Positions 43,179 through 51,562 of a DNA stretch of 64,000 nucleotides are shown one piece after another. How positions within the stretch are numbered: position 1 is the stretch's first letter; each line of letters opens with the position of its first letter. The stretch lies in the NCBI RefSeq assembly GCF_900110955.1, contig NZ_FOFR01000006.1, forward strand, positions 290,545-354,544. Reading direction: 5' to 3'. Under the pieces are notes generated by a model, which had not been told where the DNA came from, did no database searches, and saw only the letters and a list, made by a program, of their open reading frames with translations. This DNA is from Lentzea xinjiangensis. Lineage in GTDB: Bacteria > Actinomycetota > Actinomycetes > Mycobacteriales > Pseudonocardiaceae. A program made the translations under genes and the position numbers.

Positions 43179-44606
43179 GTGCACCGCTTGAAATCGGCCG
43201 TGGCGGCCGTCCTCACGGCCGCGCTGACAGCGGTGCTCACGACGAGCGGTAGCGCGGCGCCGACGACGGCCGCGGGATGCCGGATCGCCTACCAGGTGAC
43301 CCACGAGTGGCCGGGCGGGTTCAGCGCCTCCGTGGACGTGACGAACCTCGGTGACGCGGTCGGCCGCTGGCGGCTGGAGTGGTCCTTCGGCGCGGGTCAG
43401 ACGATCACCCAGCTCTGGAACGGGTCGGCGCGCCAGTCCGGTGCGCAGGTTGTCGTCGACAGCGCCGGTCACAACGGCTCGCTCGGCACGGGCGCGAGCA
43501 CCGGGATCGGGTTCGTCGCCAGGACGAGCGGTTCGGCGAACCCGGTGCCCACCGGCTTCACCCTCAACGGCACGGCGTGCACGGGTTCGGTGCCCGCGCC
43601 GGGGCCGCTGGCCGGGGCGCACACCGCGGGACGGGTCACGGCGTCCGGCCGGTACAGCTGGCCCGGCGTGTACTTCGAGGGCCGGTTCCGCGGCACCGGG
43701 GTCGGGATCGTGCTCGACGACTCGGCGAACGACTACGACGTGCAGGTCGACGGCGCGACGGTCGCGACGCTGGTGACCCCCGGCAGGACGACGCACTGGG
43801 TGAACGGCCTGACCGACGCCGAGCACCACGTGCGGCTGGTGAAGCGGACGGAAAGCCCTCACGCGGCAGGGGAGTTCGGCGGGTTCGTCGCCGCGGCCGG
43901 CGGTGCGGTTCTCGCCAAGCCCGCGGCGCGCACGCGGCAGATCGAGTTCATCGGCGACTCGCTGACCGCCGGCTACGGCAACCTGTCCACCACCCGCGAC
44001 TGCTCCGCGAACGGCGGCGTCACCCGCAACACCAACACCGACGTGAGCTTCGCCGCGCTCACCGCCCGCGCGCTGAACGCCGACTACCAGGTGAACGCGT
44101 TCTCCGGGCTCGGCATGGTGCGCAACTACAACGGCCATTCCGCGGGCACCAGCTACCGCACCTACTACGACCGCGCACTGCTGAACGTCGACGGCGACGT
44201 GTGGCAGAACCCCGGGAGCTGGCGCCCGCGGGTCGTCGTCGTCGGCTTGGGCACCAACGACTTCTCCACCGCGCTCAACCCCGGTGAGCAGTGGCCCAGC
44301 CACGAAAGCCTGGTCGCCGCCTACAGGTCCGCCTACCACGGGTTCCTCGACAGGCTGCGGAGCCGCCACGGCGCCACCGCATCGATCGTCGTGAGCGTGC
44401 CCGAGGCGTCCGGCGCGTTCGCCGACGCGGCCCGCCAGGTCGTGCAGGAGCGCAACAACCAGGGCGACGGCCGGGTCCACCACTGGAACTACGGCGACCC
44501 GGCGCTGGACCGGCTCGGCTGCGACTGGCACTTCTCCGCGCGCGACCACCGCCTGATCGCGGCGAAGCTCGGCGACTACCTCTCGGCGTTGCCGCTCGCC
44601 TGGTGA
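43179..44606 (+). CDS. secreted CE2-type SGNH acetyl esterase with N-terminal CBM2
   Basis: 475 residues from the GTG at 43179 (GGAGGAA five bases upstream). Signal peptide, then a CBM2 at about 33-135 (CRIAYQVTHEWPGGFSASVDVTNLG ... TLNGTACTG). A jelly-roll domain at about 145-250 follows (GRYSWPGVYFEGRFRGTGV). The SGNH hydrolase has block I FIGDSLTAGYGN, the GLGTNDF block and a C-terminal DWHFSARDH. This layout is that of family CE2 acetylxylan/glucomannan esterases. An N-terminal CBM2 on a CE2 enzyme is less common than a C-terminal one. Confidence 0.85.
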   Translation: MHRLKSAVAAVLTAALTAVLTTSGSAAPTTAAGCRIAYQVTHEWPGGFSASVDVTNLGDAVGRWRLEWSFGAGQTITQLWNGSARQSGAQVVVDSAGHNGSLGTGASTGIGFVARTSGSANPVPTGFTLNGTACTGSVPAPGPLAGAHTAGRVTASGRYSWPGVYFEGRFRGTGVGIVLDDSANDYDVQVDGATVATLVTPGRTTHWVNGLTDAEHHVRLVKRTESPHAAGEFGGFVAAAGGAVLAKPAARTRQIEFIGDSLTAGYGNLSTTRDCSANGGVTRNTNTDVSFAALTARALNADYQVNAFSGLGMVRNYNGHSAGTSYRTYYDRALLNVDGDVWQNPGSWRPRVVVVGLGTNDFSTALNPGEQWPSHESLVAAYRSAYHGFLDRLRSRHGATASIVVSVPEASGAFADAARQVVQERNNQGDGRVHHWNYGDPALDRLGCDWHFSARDHRLIAAKLGDYLSALPLAW

Positions 44607-44727
44607 CGGAAGTCCGGGTTGTCGACGGGTCGTTGCACAACGCGCATGGTCCGTGCGCGGGCCGATGACATCACTCGTGCAGTGTCGGGAGCGTTGAACT
44701 CGGCACCGATCGCGAGGAGATCAGGTT

Positions 44728-45306
44728 GTGACGGCGATCCGCGGGAACTCATGTGGCGGGAGGCGGGGAACCGCTCTCATCGCCGTGCTCGTCGTCGTGC
44801 TGACGGCCTGCGCGCCGGAGCGGGAACCCGCGCCCGGAGCGGGTCCACCCCCTGCCGCCCCGTCCCGCGCGGCGGAGAACGGGAGCATCCCCGAGAACGA
44901 GAGCATTTCCGTGGACGACAGCGCGCACGCCGCCATCGCCAACCTCGACCCTGCCCTGCTGGCCGCGGTGCGCGCGGCCGCGGCGGACGCCAGGACGCGC
45001 GGGGTGGAGCTGAAGGTGACCTCGGGCTGGCGCAGCGCGGAGTACCAGCAGCGCCTGCTGGACGAGGCCATCGCGCTGTACCGCAGTGAGGAGGAAGCGC
45101 GCAAGCTCGTGCACCCGCCGGAGAAGTCGAAGCACGTGACGGGCCAGGCGATCGACATCGGGCCGACCGCGGCCGCCGACTGGCTCGTCCAGCACGGCGC
45201 GGACTACGGGCTGTGCCAGGCGTACGCCAACGAGATGTGGCACTTCGAGCTGCTGACGACTCCTGGCGGCCGGTGTCCTCAGCCGCTCAGCGACGCGAGC
45301 GGCTGA
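44728..45306 (+). CDS. VanY-type D-alanyl-D-alanine carboxypeptidase, lipoprotein
   Basis: 192 residues. A lipobox-like LVVVLTAC ends the signal region, so the protein is probably membrane-anchored, followed by a Pro-rich spacer. The M15B catalytic part has LKVTSGWRSAEYQQRLLDEA, SKHVTGQAIDIG (first His and Asp ligands) and EMWHFEL (last His). It would trim the terminal D-Ala from peptidoglycan stem peptides. No vanHAX genes are near, so a cell-wall housekeeping role is more likely than resistance. Confidence 0.85.
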   Translation: MTAIRGNSCGGRRGTALIAVLVVVLTACAPEREPAPGAGPPPAAPSRAAENGSIPENESISVDDSAHAAIANLDPALLAAVRAAAADARTRGVELKVTSGWRSAEYQQRLLDEAIALYRSEEEARKLVHPPEKSKHVTGQAIDIGPTAAADWLVQHGADYGLCQAYANEMWHFELLTTPGGRCPQPLSDASG

Positions 45307-45332
45307 GGCTCCGCGCGGGAGCTGAGCGGCCA

Positions 45333-45376
45333 TTCCGGTGTGAGCCGGCCCCGGCCGGGGCCGGCTCACACCGGAA
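45333..45376. terminator. perfect 20-bp hairpin between convergent genes
   Basis: 45333-45352 pairs without mismatch with 45357-45376 around a GGCC loop. It ends three bases before the stop of the GH43 gene and serves both that gene and the VanY gene. Confidence 0.85.
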
Positions 45377-45378
45377 CC

Positions 45379-46875
45379 TCATCGGTGGGCGACGGCGAAG
45401 TTGTCGAAGCCCGCGGCGGTGTTGAAGACGCGCACACCGTTGGCCCCGCTGGGATGGCTGGTGTCCGTCACGGAGATCTTCGGCGTGCTCATGTCGCCGA
45501 CGTACACCTTGATCGACGAGCCGATCGCCTCCACCCGCAGGTGGTGCCGGGCGTTCGGCCGGACGGTCACCGGTGCGGACGCGAGCGGCGTCCAGTTGTT
45601 GTCGGCCTTGCCCAGCACGACCTGGCCGGCTCCGCTGATCCCGGCGTAGTAGCCCCGGTAGCCGTCCGTGCCGGTGCTCGCCTGCGTCACGCGGAACACG
45701 ACGCCGCTGTCACCGGTGGCGGACCTCGGGATCACGTCGACGTCCTGCACGAAGTTCGTGAAGTTCGTGTCCAGCAACGACTTCCCGCCGAAGGACGCAC
45801 CGGTCTCGTACCGGCCGCGGCGCGCAGACCAGGTGCCGCCGTGCGTGGTCCATCCCACGGCGTTGTTGTCGTCGAAGTTGTCCTTCACCCGCATGGTGAC
45901 CGGCTGGATGGTGCCGTCGGCGTTGAACGTCATGCGGTCGTAGGCGATCTGCCGGTCGTTCGCGCCGGTGCGGCTCAGCGGGCGGCGGTGGTAGACGATG
46001 TACCAGATGTCCGTGCCCGGCACGTTGAGCACGGAGTTGTGGCCGGAACCCCGTGCCACGGCGGCGTCCTGGCTCAGCACCCGGCTGATCTTGGTGAACG
46101 GCCCGGTGGGGGAGTCGGAGATCGCGTACGACACCGCGTAGTTGGGGCCGGTCCAGCCGTCTTCCGACCACATGAAGTAGTACTTGCCGTTGCGCTTGAA
46201 CATCTGCGAACCCTCGGTGAAGTTCGCCGGCGTGATCTCCTTGTACGTGCTGCCGTCGGCGAACTGGCCGAGGCTGGTCATGTCCTCGTTGAGCTTGACA
46301 ACGTTGGCATGGCCCCAGCCGCCGTAGTACATGTAGGCCTGACCGTCGGTGTCGATGAACACGTCCTGGTCGATGGGCTGCGCGCCGTTGACGAACTGGC
46401 TGATCAACGGTTTGCCGATCGCGTCCCGGTAAGGACCCTCCGGCCGGTCGGCGACCGCGACGCCGATGCCGCCGAGCTCGGAGTTGCTCTGGATGTCGTT
46501 CGCGCCGAAGTACAGGTAGTACTTGCCGTTGCGCTGCACGGGCGCGGGCGCCCAGACCGCCCGGCGTGCCCACGACACCGTTGCGGTGGTGAGCACGTTG
46601 GGGTGCTTGGTCCAGTTGACCAGATCGGTGGAGGAGAAGGCGTCGAGGTACGTCTGCTCGTCGTACACCCGCGACGAGGTGGGGAACACCCAGTACTTGT
46701 TGTCGTAGACCGCGACATCGGGGTCGGCGTACCAGCCGTCCACGAAGGGGTTGCCGGCCTCCGCCGTGGAGAAGTCGGGCACGGCGGCCGCGGACGAGGC
46801 CACGGCGGGCACGCTGCCGAGCAACAGCGCGGCCAGAGCGGCAGTGACGATCTTCTTCGTCAACGTCTTGTCCAA
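45379..46875 (-). CDS. secreted GH43 arabinan/xylan-debranching enzyme with C-terminal concanavalin-like domain
   Basis: 498 residues if started at the TTG at 46875. A second TTG at 46863 or an ATG at 46953 are alternatives, but the ATG would put the palindromic operator inside the gene. Signal sequence KKIVTAALAALLLGSVPAVA. The five-bladed GH43 propeller shows WYADPDVAVYDNKYWVFPT (catalytic base Asp), PIDQDVFIDTDG (pKa Asp) and FTEGSQMFKRNGKYYFMWS (acid Glu). The last about 180 residues form a beta-sandwich (DNFDDNNAVGWTTHGGTW ... GFDNFAVAHR). Likely arabinofuranosidase or xylosidase activity. Confidence 0.85.
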   Translation of the reverse strand: MDKTLTKKIVTAALAALLLGSVPAVASSAAAVPDFSTAEAGNPFVDGWYADPDVAVYDNKYWVFPTSSRVYDEQTYLDAFSSTDLVNWTKHPNVLTTATVSWARRAVWAPAPVQRNGKYYLYFGANDIQSNSELGGIGVAVADRPEGPYRDAIGKPLISQFVNGAQPIDQDVFIDTDGQAYMYYGGWGHANVVKLNEDMTSLGQFADGSTYKEITPANFTEGSQMFKRNGKYYFMWSEDGWTGPNYAVSYAISDSPTGPFTKISRVLSQDAAVARGSGHNSVLNVPGTDIWYIVYHRRPLSRTGANDRQIAYDRMTFNADGTIQPVTMRVKDNFDDNNAVGWTTHGGTWSARRGRYETGASFGGKSLLDTNFTNFVQDVDVIPRSATGDSGVVFRVTQASTGTDGYRGYYAGISGAGQVVLGKADNNWTPLASAPVTVRPNARHHLRVEAIGSSIKVYVGDMSTPKISVTDTSHPSGANGVRVFNTAAGFDNFAVAHR

Positions 46876-46894
46876 TCTGCAGGGGTCGGACTGG

Positions 46895-46908
46895 TTACAA
46901 CGTTGTAA
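46895..46908. promoter_or_regulatory. LacI-type 14-bp palindrome upstream of GH43
   Basis: TTACAACGTTGTAA is a perfect palindrome with a central CG, the form of LacI/GalR-family operators. It is 19 bases upstream of the proposed GH43 start, where repressor binding would block transcription or initiation. Confidence 0.55.
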
Positions 46909-47041
46909 AGACTGCGTGCATCGATCCAACACCCGCGGGGCGGCGCTGTCCATCTCCTGATCGTCGGCAATGGTCACCGGCAGGCTCGAAGTGTGGGGAC
47001 GAGCCGGAGCGCGCACACTCGTGGTGACGGAGGAGGTCACC

Positions 47042-47440
47042 GTGAAACGGGTGGGCGTGATCGTGCTCGGAGCGGTGCTGCTCCTCGTCGGGGTCGCCCT
47101 GCTGGTGCTGCCGGGGCCGGGCCTGCTGCTGGTGCTCGCCGGCCTGGTCACCCTCACCTCGGAGTTTCCGGACCTGAAGCGCTACGTCGACCCGGTGCGC
47201 GCCCGCGCCATGAAGGCGGCGGAGGACAGCGTCGCCTCGCCGCTGCGCATCGCGATGTCCGTGGCGGCGGGTCTGGCGTTGATCGCGGCGGGCGTGGCGT
47301 GGGGTGTGCTCCGCTGGCTGCCGCTGGCCGGGTGGAGCACCGGCACGAGCCTGATCCTGTCCGGTCTGGTCCTGCTGGGGTTGCTGGCCTGGAGCTACCG
47401 CAACGTGCGCGCGCGGTCCGGTGCGCCCGGACACGGCTAG
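47042..47440 (+). CDS. PGPGW/TIGR02611-type membrane protein
   Basis: 132 residues from the GTG behind GGAGGAGG. Two N-terminal hydrophobic segments with the family motif LLVLPGPGLLLVLAGL, a cytoplasmic stretch (SEFPDLKRYVDPVRARAMKAAEDS) and two further C-terminal hydrophobic helices. Small actinobacterial membrane proteins of this type have no known role. It is divergent from the GH43 gene. Confidence 0.8.
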   Translation: MKRVGVIVLGAVLLLVGVALLVLPGPGLLLVLAGLVTLTSEFPDLKRYVDPVRARAMKAAEDSVASPLRIAMSVAAGLALIAAGVAWGVLRWLPLAGWSTGTSLILSGLVLLGLLAWSYRNVRARSGAPGHG

Positions 47441-47518
47441 TGCGGTGGATCACGGCGACCAGCGCGGCACGCTGATCGCCGTGAAACCGCGGTGCTCCAA
47501 ACCGTTGGCGCTTCGGGT

Positions 47519-48259
47519 CTAGGACACGCCGCAGTTCGGGGCGGACCAGAAGCGGCTGGAGCGGTGGGCGACGTGGACGTGGTCGTTGTGACCGGTGTAG
47601 CCCGGGCCGAGGATCTCGCTGAAGCCGTGGTTGCGCGCCTGCCGGGCCAGCGCGCAGAAGCCCTGGGCGCCGGCGCCGAGGTCCACGGCGTCGCCGTACA
47701 GGTGACGGCTGCCGGCCGCGCCGCCGACGGCGTTGTTGCAGGAGACGCTGCGGAAGCCGCCGTTGACGTCGATCGGCCTGTCGCCCATGGCGTGCCGCAT
47801 GGCCTGCAGCTTCCACATGGACACCAGGGCGTTGGCGCGCGCGGTCGCCGCGGAGACGTTGCCGCCCGACCAGTCGGAGTTGCAGTTGTTCAGCTCGTCG
47901 TAGGTGAAGTTCACCGGCGTGCAGTCGTTGTCCTGCAGCTCGTAGATCTTCGCGAACGTCGCGGACCCGGCGATGCCGTCGGCGCCGAGGCCGTAGGCCT
48001 GCTGGAACCGGGTCACGGCCGCCTTCGTGGCGGGCCCGAACTGCCCGTCGAGGCCGAGCACGCCGCCGTAGCCGGGATAACCGGCCACCCGGATCTGCAA
48101 CTGGCGCACGTCGTCGCCCGACGCTCCTTCGGACAGCGTGCGTCCCCAGGTGTAGCAGGCGTCGGCGATCATGGGTTCCGCCTCTGCCGCGGCAGGGGTG
48201 ACACCGGCACCGACGCCGGCGAGCAGGGCGAGGACCGGTAAGAGGAAGCGGAGTTTCAC
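47519..48259 (-). CDS. secreted zinc D-Ala-D-Ala carboxypeptidase (M15) with peptidoglycan-binding domain
   Basis: 246 residues from the GTG at 48259 (GAAAGGTG seven bases upstream). Signal peptide to about AAAEAEP. The peptidoglycan-binding repeat (GASGDDVRQLQIRVAGYPGYGG, LDGQFGPATKAAVTRFQQ) is followed by an M15 domain: VNGGFRSVSCNN, SRHLYGDAVDLG (His, Asp) and NDHVHVAHR (His). Domain order matches the Streptomyces albus G DD-peptidase. It would cleave D-Ala-D-Ala in the cell wall. Confidence 0.88.
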   Translation of the reverse strand: MKLRFLLPVLALLAGVGAGVTPAAAEAEPMIADACYTWGRTLSEGASGDDVRQLQIRVAGYPGYGGVLGLDGQFGPATKAAVTRFQQAYGLGADGIAGSATFAKIYELQDNDCTPVNFTYDELNNCNSDWSGGNVSAATARANALVSMWKLQAMRHAMGDRPIDVNGGFRSVSCNNAVGGAAGSRHLYGDAVDLGAGAQGFCALARQARNHGFSEILGPGYTGHNDHVHVAHRSSRFWSAPNCGVS

Positions 48260-48290
48260 GACAGCGCACCTTTCGATCACAGGGAGGTGC

Positions 48291-48320
48291 AGCCTGTCGA
48301 CATCCGGCCGGCTTTGTCAA
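48291..48320 (-). promoter_or_regulatory. promoter of the M15 peptidase gene
   Basis: Consensus -35 TTGACA on the minus strand (48315-48320) with CAGGCT (48291-48296) after 18 bases. It lies about 35 bases before the GTG at 48259. Confidence 0.5.
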
Positions 48321-48395
48321 TGAGCAACCAAATGAACTCCTAGTGTGACGGGGAGAACCACCCGGATAGCTCACGAGAGGTGTCGATCTCGCCGC

Positions 48396-48750
48396 TCACC
48401 GGGTCGTGTTCGTCGTCGTGATGGGCTGCCCCGTCGTGGTCGTGACCGGGTTGTCCTCGTGCGAACCGGGCACTCCGCGCGGAGTGGTGCCCACGGCGGT
48501 GGTCGTCGTGGCAGGGGGCAGCAGCGAGGGGCCCGGCTGTACCGGCGTGCCCGAGGTGCCGGGCAGGAACACCAGCGCCAGTGCCGCGACCGCGGCCGTG
48601 GCCACGGCGCTGCCCACCACGGCGTCGCGCCGCCGGGACCGCACGGCCCGGCCGCGCGTGATCACGCGAGCGGCGGAGTTTGGCGTTCGGCGGTGCCACT
48701 TCCCCGCGCAGCGCGGAAAAGGTCGCCCGCAGGGTGTCCTCGTGCTCCAT
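48396..48750 (-). pseudogene. small single-membrane-span protein split by a frameshift
   Basis: The first frame from the ATG at 48750 (GGAGG upstream) reads MEHEDTLRATFSALRGEVAPPNA. The second frame supplies SAARVITRGRAVRSRRRDAVVGS, one hydrophobic helix (AVATAAVAALALVFLPG) and a Thr/Pro-rich exterior tail to 48396. Removing one T from the TTT at 48679-48681 (AAA on the coding strand) joins them naturally. The layout resembles small actinomycete anti-sigma-like or membrane-tethered proteins. As with two other genes here, a sequencing indel is possible. Confidence 0.6.
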
Positions 48751-48779
48751 CACACCTCCAGCCCGGACTGGTCGAACGC

Positions 48780-49133
48780 CGGGCCGAGCTTCTGCCGCAG
48801 CGCCCGCGCCTGCTGGTGCTCGACGAACCCACGAACCACCTCGACATCCGCCACCAGCTCGACCTGCTGGAGCTCGTCCGCGACCTCGGGATCACGGTGA
48901 TCGCCGCCCTGCACAGCCTCGACCTGGCCGCCGCGTACGCCGACACGGTCGTGGTGCTCGACGCGGGCAGGATCGCCGCAGCGGGGCCTCCGCGGGAGGT
49001 GCTCACCGGTGAGCTCGTGAGCGCGGTGTTCGAGGTCGAGTGCACTGTGGACACCGTCGCCGGGGTGCCCAGGTTCGGCTTCAGGCCGAGGAGCACGACG
49101 GGAGGACCCGTTCCCGGGACCGCGCTGCCGTGA
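48780..49133 (+). pseudogene. 3' fragment of an ABC transporter ATPase (FepC type)
   Basis: About 117 codons matching the C-terminal half of an iron-siderophore-type ATPase: RLLVLDEPTNHLDIRHQ (Walker B and D-loop), ITVIAALHSLDLAAAYADTVVVL (H-loop His) and GRIAAAGPPREVLT. The Walker A and signature motifs are absent; no coding similarity is seen before about 48780, where the divergent small membrane gene begins. It is therefore a truncated remnant, without permease genes nearby. Confidence 0.8.
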
Positions 49134-49167
49134 CGCGTCCGGGCACCGACCGGGATGGCGGCCCCGG

Positions 49168-49908
49168 TCAGGCGGCGAGGACGAAGGACAGGAAGAACCC
49201 TCCCGCGGTGGCGAAGGCGTTGAGCGGCCTGCCGTGCTCGAACGCCTCCGGCATGAGGGTGTCGGCCAGGGACGCGAGCACCGCCCCGCCGGCGAAGGAC
49301 AGCGCCACGGCCAGCACGGCGTCGCTCAGCCCGCCCGCGACGAACCTGCCGAGCACCACCGCGGCGGTCAGCAGGACCGCGCACACCGCCCACGTCGCGA
49401 TCACGGTCCCCTTGCTCCGTCCCGACTCGCGCATGGCGACCGCGCCGACGAGCGACTCCGGGAGGTTGGAGAAGAAGATCGCCACGAGCAGTGTCAACGA
49501 CACCCCGCCGACCAGCGACACCCCGAGCGCGAGGTTCTCCGGCACGCCGTCCAGAGTGACCGCGGCGAGCAGGGCGAAGCCGACGCCACCCCGCGAGCCG
49601 GCCCCGGCCACCTCGCGCTGCTCGGCTCCGGGATCACCGGTCACGTAGCGGTCGAGGGCGGAGTCCGCGAGCACGAAAGCGGCCGCGCCCGCCAGCAGGC
49701 CGAGCCCGGAGCGCAGCGCGCCGCCGAGGTGGAACGCCTCCTCGAACAGCTCGAAGGCGAGGGCGGAGATCAGTGCTCCGCTGGCGAAGGCGAGCAGGAC
49801 GCCGGTGACCCAGCGCGGCGGGTTCCACAGCGAACCGGCGATCGCGCCGATCACCAGGGCGCTGGAGGCTGCCAGGCCGAACCACAGGGCGGTCAGCATG
49901 ACCTTCAT
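49168..49908 (-). CDS. ZIP family metal transporter
   Basis: 246 residues with about eight hydrophobic segments. The metal-site helix is LDGVPENLALGVSLVG; the second helix FFSNLPESLVGAVAM carries the matching Asn/Glu. FASGALISALAFELFEEAF near the start is also typical of ZIP proteins. The first site begins Asp-Gly where many members have His-Asn, so cation preference may differ. It would import zinc or another divalent metal. Confidence 0.85.
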   Translation of the reverse strand: MKVMLTALWFGLAASSALVIGAIAGSLWNPPRWVTGVLLAFASGALISALAFELFEEAFHLGGALRSGLGLLAGAAAFVLADSALDRYVTGDPGAEQREVAGAGSRGGVGFALLAAVTLDGVPENLALGVSLVGGVSLTLLVAIFFSNLPESLVGAVAMRESGRSKGTVIATWAVCAVLLTAAVVLGRFVAGGLSDAVLAVALSFAGGAVLASLADTLMPEAFEHGRPLNAFATAGGFFLSFVLAA

Positions 49909-49983
49909 TGTGCGGCCGCCCGGCCCGCTCCACCACCCGGCGGGGGGATCGATCCCGGCGGGCGCGAACCGGCCTCGCCGGGG

Positions 49984-50024
49984 TGCCTGGCCGCCGAGCG
50001 CTCAGGGCGCTCGGCGGCCAGGCA
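49984..50024 (-). terminator. perfect 17-bp hairpin after the SRPBCC gene
   Basis: 49984-50000 pairs exactly with 50008-50024, seven-base loop. It is about 120 bases downstream of the SRPBCC stop, on the way to the ZIP gene. Confidence 0.7.
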
Positions 50025-50142
50025 GGGCGCCGCGGTGTCCCACGCCGACTGTCAGGCCCCACCTGGGGTCGGGTGCGAACACCGCGGCGGGCTCAGCCGC
50101 CCGGCGCAGACCGGTGCGAACACAGGTCAGGACCGGCGAAGA

Positions 50143-50607
50143 TCAGGGGCGGGGGTGGTCGACGTCGCCACGCCACCCGCCGGTCTCGGCGCCGTTGCGG
50201 TTCTCGATGAAGGTCTTGAACCGGTCGAGGTCGCCCTGGACGCGGCGGTCGAGGATGCCGAGCTTGTCGGCGACGTTCTCGACGAACCCGTCCGGGTCGA
50301 TGTCCATCTGCACCGTGACGCGGGTGTGGGCGGCGTCCAGGCGGTGCACGGTGACCACCCCGGCGTGGTTCGGGCCGGAGTCGGAGCGCCAGGCGACTCG
50401 CTCGTCGGGATGTTGCTCGGTGATCGTGGCGTCGAACTCGCGCGTCACCCCGGCGATGCTGACGGTCCAGCGGGTGTGGGTGTCGTCGAGCTGCTCGATC
50501 CTGTCGACGCCCTCCATGAAGCGGGGGAACTCGGCGAACTGGGTCCACTGGTTGTAGACGCTGGTCACGTCGGCGTCGACGTCGACGGACTTGGTGATCG
50601 TGCTCAT
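50143..50607 (-). CDS. SRPBCC/polyketide cyclase-like protein
   Basis: 154 residues. START-type fold with VDVDADVTSVYNQWTQFAEFPRFMEGVDRIEQLDDTHTRW at the start and DRRVQGDLDRFKTFIE as the long C-terminal helix. Such single-domain proteins bind hydrophobic ligands and are frequent stress-associated cytoplasmic proteins in actinomycetes. No partner gene is adjacent. Confidence 0.85.
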   Translation of the reverse strand: MSTITKSVDVDADVTSVYNQWTQFAEFPRFMEGVDRIEQLDDTHTRWTVSIAGVTREFDATITEQHPDERVAWRSDSGPNHAGVVTVHRLDAAHTRVTVQMDIDPDGFVENVADKLGILDRRVQGDLDRFKTFIENRNGAETGGWRGDVDHPRP

Positions 50608-51091
50608 GACTCTCAGTCCCTTGCAGTTGAGATGGAATGCTGTGACAGACGTGCCCGGATGACGGCGCCGTGCCCGCGGGGCGACCGCCGCTCGCGGTGC
50701 CTTCCCCCTGGCACCTCGCCCACCGACCTGACCACGTTCCTCCTCCCGGCACGCTCTGGCTTAGCGGTACCCCGTCGAATCGACTCAGAAACGATCCAAT
50801 TCGACCGTCATCCTGTGGTGATGTCACCACGGATGGTGACTTTCCGCTGGATGGCGGAGTTGTGCGCAGGAGGGCGTCACCCGGTCGAAGGCGGTCGCAG
50901 GCTGTGCGGCCGGGTCTTCCCTGACGCGGGAGAAGTTCGTGGCCGCCGCGCCGGAGCTGCTCGACGAGATGAGCACCGCGGTCCTGCGCCGGATCAGGGA
51001 GGCGCTGCCGGGTCGCAGCCCGGCTCTGGCCGCCTGCGCCCGCACCTTCAGCGGTGCGCGGATCGCCCGATCGGTGTGGAGCACGGGGTGC
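50608..51091. other. 484-bp region, no intact gene
   Basis: Contains the SRPBCC promoter at its left end. A plus-strand stretch at about 50939-51065 reads AAAPELLDEMSTAVLRRIREALPG, resembling the start of the PucR/CdaR-type helix-turn-helix region, but it has no continuation. It may be another remnant; evidence is weak. Confidence 0.35.
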
Positions 51092-51562
51092 TCAGCGGCC
51101 GGTCCGGCCGTCGAGGAACTCGCGGAGGATGTCGGCGTGCCCCGTGTGGCGGCCGTTTTCCTCCAACATGTGGGCCAGCGCCCAGCGGAGGCTGGGTGCG
51201 GGCCTGCCCGGCCGCGGCACGGGCGCCGCCGGATCGGTGTGCTCGTCGAGGACCCCGTTGGCGCGCCTCACCGCTTCCCGGTAGGCGTCCACGACGCCGG
51301 CGGCGCTGACCTCCTCGCCGAGGAACGTCGCTCGTTCGACGGAGGTGAGGTGCTTGACGAGGCCGAGCGGGGCGGTGCCGGACGGCACGGCGGCCGCGGC
51401 TTCGCTGCCGCCGATGGCGGGCGCCGATCCGGCCCGCACGGGAACTCGCCGCTCCGGCAAGGAGAACGCGCCACCGGACCCCGGTGACGAGCACGCGCCA
51501 CCGGGCATCACCCGGGTCCACCGCCACGCCGCCGAGCACCCGAACCCGGCCGAGGTCGTCAC
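51092..51562 (-). pseudogene. degraded DinB/DUF664 protein
   Basis: The C-terminal part matches mycothiol-dependent DinB/DUF664 proteins: VPSGTAPLGLVKHLTSVERATFL, AYREAVRRANGVLDEH and PSLRWALAHMLEENGRHTGHADILREFLDG, including the late His residues. Between the second and third helices the usual Trp/Asp segment is missing, and the first about 75 codons show no similarity. The only start (GTG at 51562) overlaps the ALDH stop. It is most likely a 5'-degraded, internally deleted copy. Confidence 0.55.

Noticed and set aside
44728..45306. Vancomycin resistance locus because of a VanY-type gene
   Set aside because: No vanH, vanA-type ligase, vanX or VanRS genes are nearby; VanY-type peptidases are common wall enzymes.
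50939..51065. A PucR/CdaR-type regulator gene start
   Set aside because: Only about 25 residues look familiar and the frame does not continue with the helix-turn-helix region; kept as a possible remnant only.
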